Shown: positions 4,749 through 6,071 of the stretch, in pieces
Numbering within the stretch: position 1 is the first letter of the stretch
How the letters are laid out: each line of letters begins with the position of its first letter
NCBI GenBank assembly: GCA_024641365.1
Contig: JAHEDF010000256.1
Location: forward strand, 1-6,071
Reading direction: 5' to 3'
From: Planctomycetota bacterium
GTDB taxonomy: Bacteria > Planctomycetota > UBA11346
DNA length: 6,071 nt
The notes under the pieces: model-generated
The model's input: only the letters and a program-made list of their open reading frames with translations
What the model was told of the DNA's origin: nothing
Databases searched by the model: none
Program-made: the position numbers and the translations under genes

Positions 4749-6071
4749 CTTTAAATGGCCTTATTTCTACGGGCACCGTCACTTTATCGCCGTCACGTTC
4801 CACCACGACTTCAACTACATCACCAATGCGATGACGCACGAGCGCACGGGTGATGGCCAAACTGCTGGTCGCATCAATACCATCGACACTTATTAAAATA
4901 TCGTTCTCTTGAATGCCGGCTGCTTCTGCGCCAGTACCCATGGTAACTGCAGAAATGATAGGATGTTGGCCGCGCTCAAATCTCATTTGTACACCTAGTC
5001 CAACAATCGGAGCACGCCGCGTCGTTTTGCCTTCAAGAAGACGCGGCAACGCACGCAAAATGGAAGCGCTGTCGACAAATAATGCGACACCAGAATTAAT
5101 TGCCCACGGTAAATCATCACCATCCGGTCCCAATAATACCATCATGCCAACTACTGCCCCAGCAATATCAACAACAACACCACCTAAATTACCATAATTC
5201 GCCATCGCATCCGTCTGCGCAAAAATTGCATCCGTTTGCTGTTTGCGGCGCGTGGTCGTCGACACCACACCAGTTGTACTGGTAAAGCCATTGTCACCGC
5301 GATGACGACCTACGAGCGCTATTGGTTGGCCAACACTTAATTGTGGTGATTCCGATAAGGAAATATTTTGCGTCGGTAAGGCGGATTCAGCTTTTAAAAC
5401 GGCTAAGTCGAGTGGTAAATTCCTGGCCAATACTTTGCATTTGATAGAACCAGTTGGCAATAGTACTTCGCCACGATTTGTTTCGCCATGCAAATTACTA
5501 TTAGCCGTTAGTAATATGCCCTTTTCCGCATCAATAACGGCAGCAGTTATTGCTTGATCGGTAAAAAACATTTGCTGCTGATGATAATATGCATTCCACC
5601 AGCGCTCCACGCGCGCACGTTCATGTTTGGGAACTTCTTCCGGCAATCGCGGTGGACGTGGAATTGATTGTGGATTACCAGGACCGCTGGTGCGCTCCAT
5701 ATACACTAACACTAAGCCGTCTGCAATTTTACCCGCACTGCGAACCAGCGCTTGCGTCTGCACATCAGCAACAGCAGGTGCCTGTTTTTCCTTCGGTAAT
5801 TCTAATGCTAAATCTTGTAAAATAAGATGCAGCGGGATTGCTGTTCCTAATTTACGTGGCCGTGATGTGCCTAAACTACCTAAGCCAATTAAACGTCCCG
5901 CATCATCAACTATGGCACCACCTTGATTGCCATCATTCATGGCGGCGTCAATTTCAAATACCTCACCACGATAGGTGGATAATTCACGCCCACCGCGACC
6001 ACGAACAGGTGGGCTGTCTGTGGGAATGGTATAACGACCACTAATAATACCACGGCTGAGGGCCGGTGCAC
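4738..6071 (-). CDS. Tandem HtrA-like pseudoprotease with PDZ domain (N-terminus beyond right edge)
   Basis: The frame stays open to the right edge (444 codons in part or full), so ATG 5940 is internal and the true start lies outside. Unit 1 is seen only at its end: SRGIISGRY, then DAAMNDGNQGGAIVD. Here the catalytic serine of GNSGG is Gln (codon at 5923-5925). A proline-rich linker (about 5630-5710) follows. Unit 2 is a full trypsin-like fold. The His position is Ser in LLTANSNL (codon 5497-5499), Asp is kept in LPLDLAVLK, and the Ser position is Leu in YGNLGG (codon 5185-5187). A single PDZ domain ends the protein, starting near 5010. Both visible active sites are therefore non-catalytic, while the fold-defining glycines and strands are preserved and the frame is uninterrupted. 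This argues for a maintained pseudoenzyme rather than a decaying gene. It overlaps the active htrA by 11 nt. Likely role, by inference: exported scaffold, substrate binder or regulator of that protease. A signal peptide would be in the missing part. Confidence 0.85.
   Translation of the reverse strand, partial: APALSRGIISGRYTIPTDSPPVRGRGGRELSTYRGEVFEIDAAMNDGNQGGAIVDDAGRLIGLGSLGTSRPRKLGTAIPLHLILQDLALELPKEKQAPAVADVQTQALVRSAGKIADGLVLVYMERTSGPGNPQSIPRPPRLPEEVPKHERARVERWWNAYYHQQQMFFTDQAITAAVIDAEKGILLTANSNLHGETNRGEVLLPTGSIKCKVLARNLPLDLAVLKAESALPTQNISLSESPQLSVGQPIALVGRHRGDNGFTSTTGVVSTTTRRKQQTDAIFAQTDAMANYGNLGGVVVDIAGAVVGMMVLLGPDGDDLPWAINSGVALFVDSASILRALPRLLEGKTTRRAPIVGLGVQMRFERGQHPIISAVTMGTGAEAAGIQENDILISVDGIDATSSLAITRALVRHRIGDVVEVVVERDGDKVTVPVEIRPFKDEP

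Noticed and set aside
4913..5197. Plus-strand open frame of 94 codons
   Set aside because: It lies wholly antisense to the well-supported pseudoprotease unit 2 and PDZ region, and its Pro/Thr-rich product shows no motif.
5938..5940. ATG at 5940 as the start of the pseudoprotease
   Set aside because: The same frame continues upstream without a stop to the window edge and encodes matching protease sequence (SRGIISGRY, then the DAA directly before this Met), so the Met is internal.
5589..6044. Three overlapping plus-strand open frames
   Set aside because: They are antisense to the pseudoprotease coding sequence and have no recognisable domain or ribosome binding site.
4738..6071. Reading the degenerate protease as a pseudogene
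   Set aside because: No stops or frameshifts occur over 444 codons, the fold motifs are conserved, and it overlaps the next gene in a coupled manner.

Overview
The window holds six protein-coding genes packed on both strands. No gene-free stretch is longer than about 110 bases, and I see no rRNA, tRNA, CRISPR array or mobile element. The gene content suggests a bacterium of the Planctomycetes or a relative in the PVC group. The pointers are a membrane-anchored ResB-type cytochrome c biogenesis protein with a planctomycete-style N-terminus, an FHA protein with a long insertion, and HtrA-type proteins with degenerate protease domains. This assignment is inference from protein style; no marker gene is present. 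Base composition looks balanced to slightly AT-leaning, with A/T-rich third codon positions, and is similar across all genes, so nothing looks recently transferred.

Layout: (1) 1-1353, minus strand: the first 451 codons of a ResB-like cytochrome c maturation protein that runs off the left edge. (2) 1354-1463: a divergent intergenic region with a 12-bp palindrome and a strong Shine-Dalgarno sequence in front of a short out-of-frame ORF. (3) 1464-2906, plus strand: a two-gene operon, a small FHA-domain protein followed after 15 nt by homoserine kinase (thrB). (4) 2907-2928: a short convergent junction with a 14-bp palindrome. (5) 2929-6071, minus strand: a tightly coupled three-gene run. In order of transcription it is a tandem HtrA-like protein (entering from the right edge) whose visible active sites are destroyed, an intact HtrA serine protease with two PDZ domains (11-nt overlap), and a MobA-type molybdenum cofactor guanylyltransferase (5-nt gap).

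The most notable content is the protease pair. The upstream protein carries at least two trypsin-fold units: the end of the first reads GNQGG and the second reads GNLGG where active enzymes have GNSGG. The second unit has also lost its histidine. The overlapping downstream gene encodes an HtrA with a complete His-Asp-Ser triad. Co-production of a pseudoprotease and an active protease suggests a scaffold, substrate-recruiting or regulatory partner in the cell envelope. The role is inferred; the active-site losses are read directly from the sequence.
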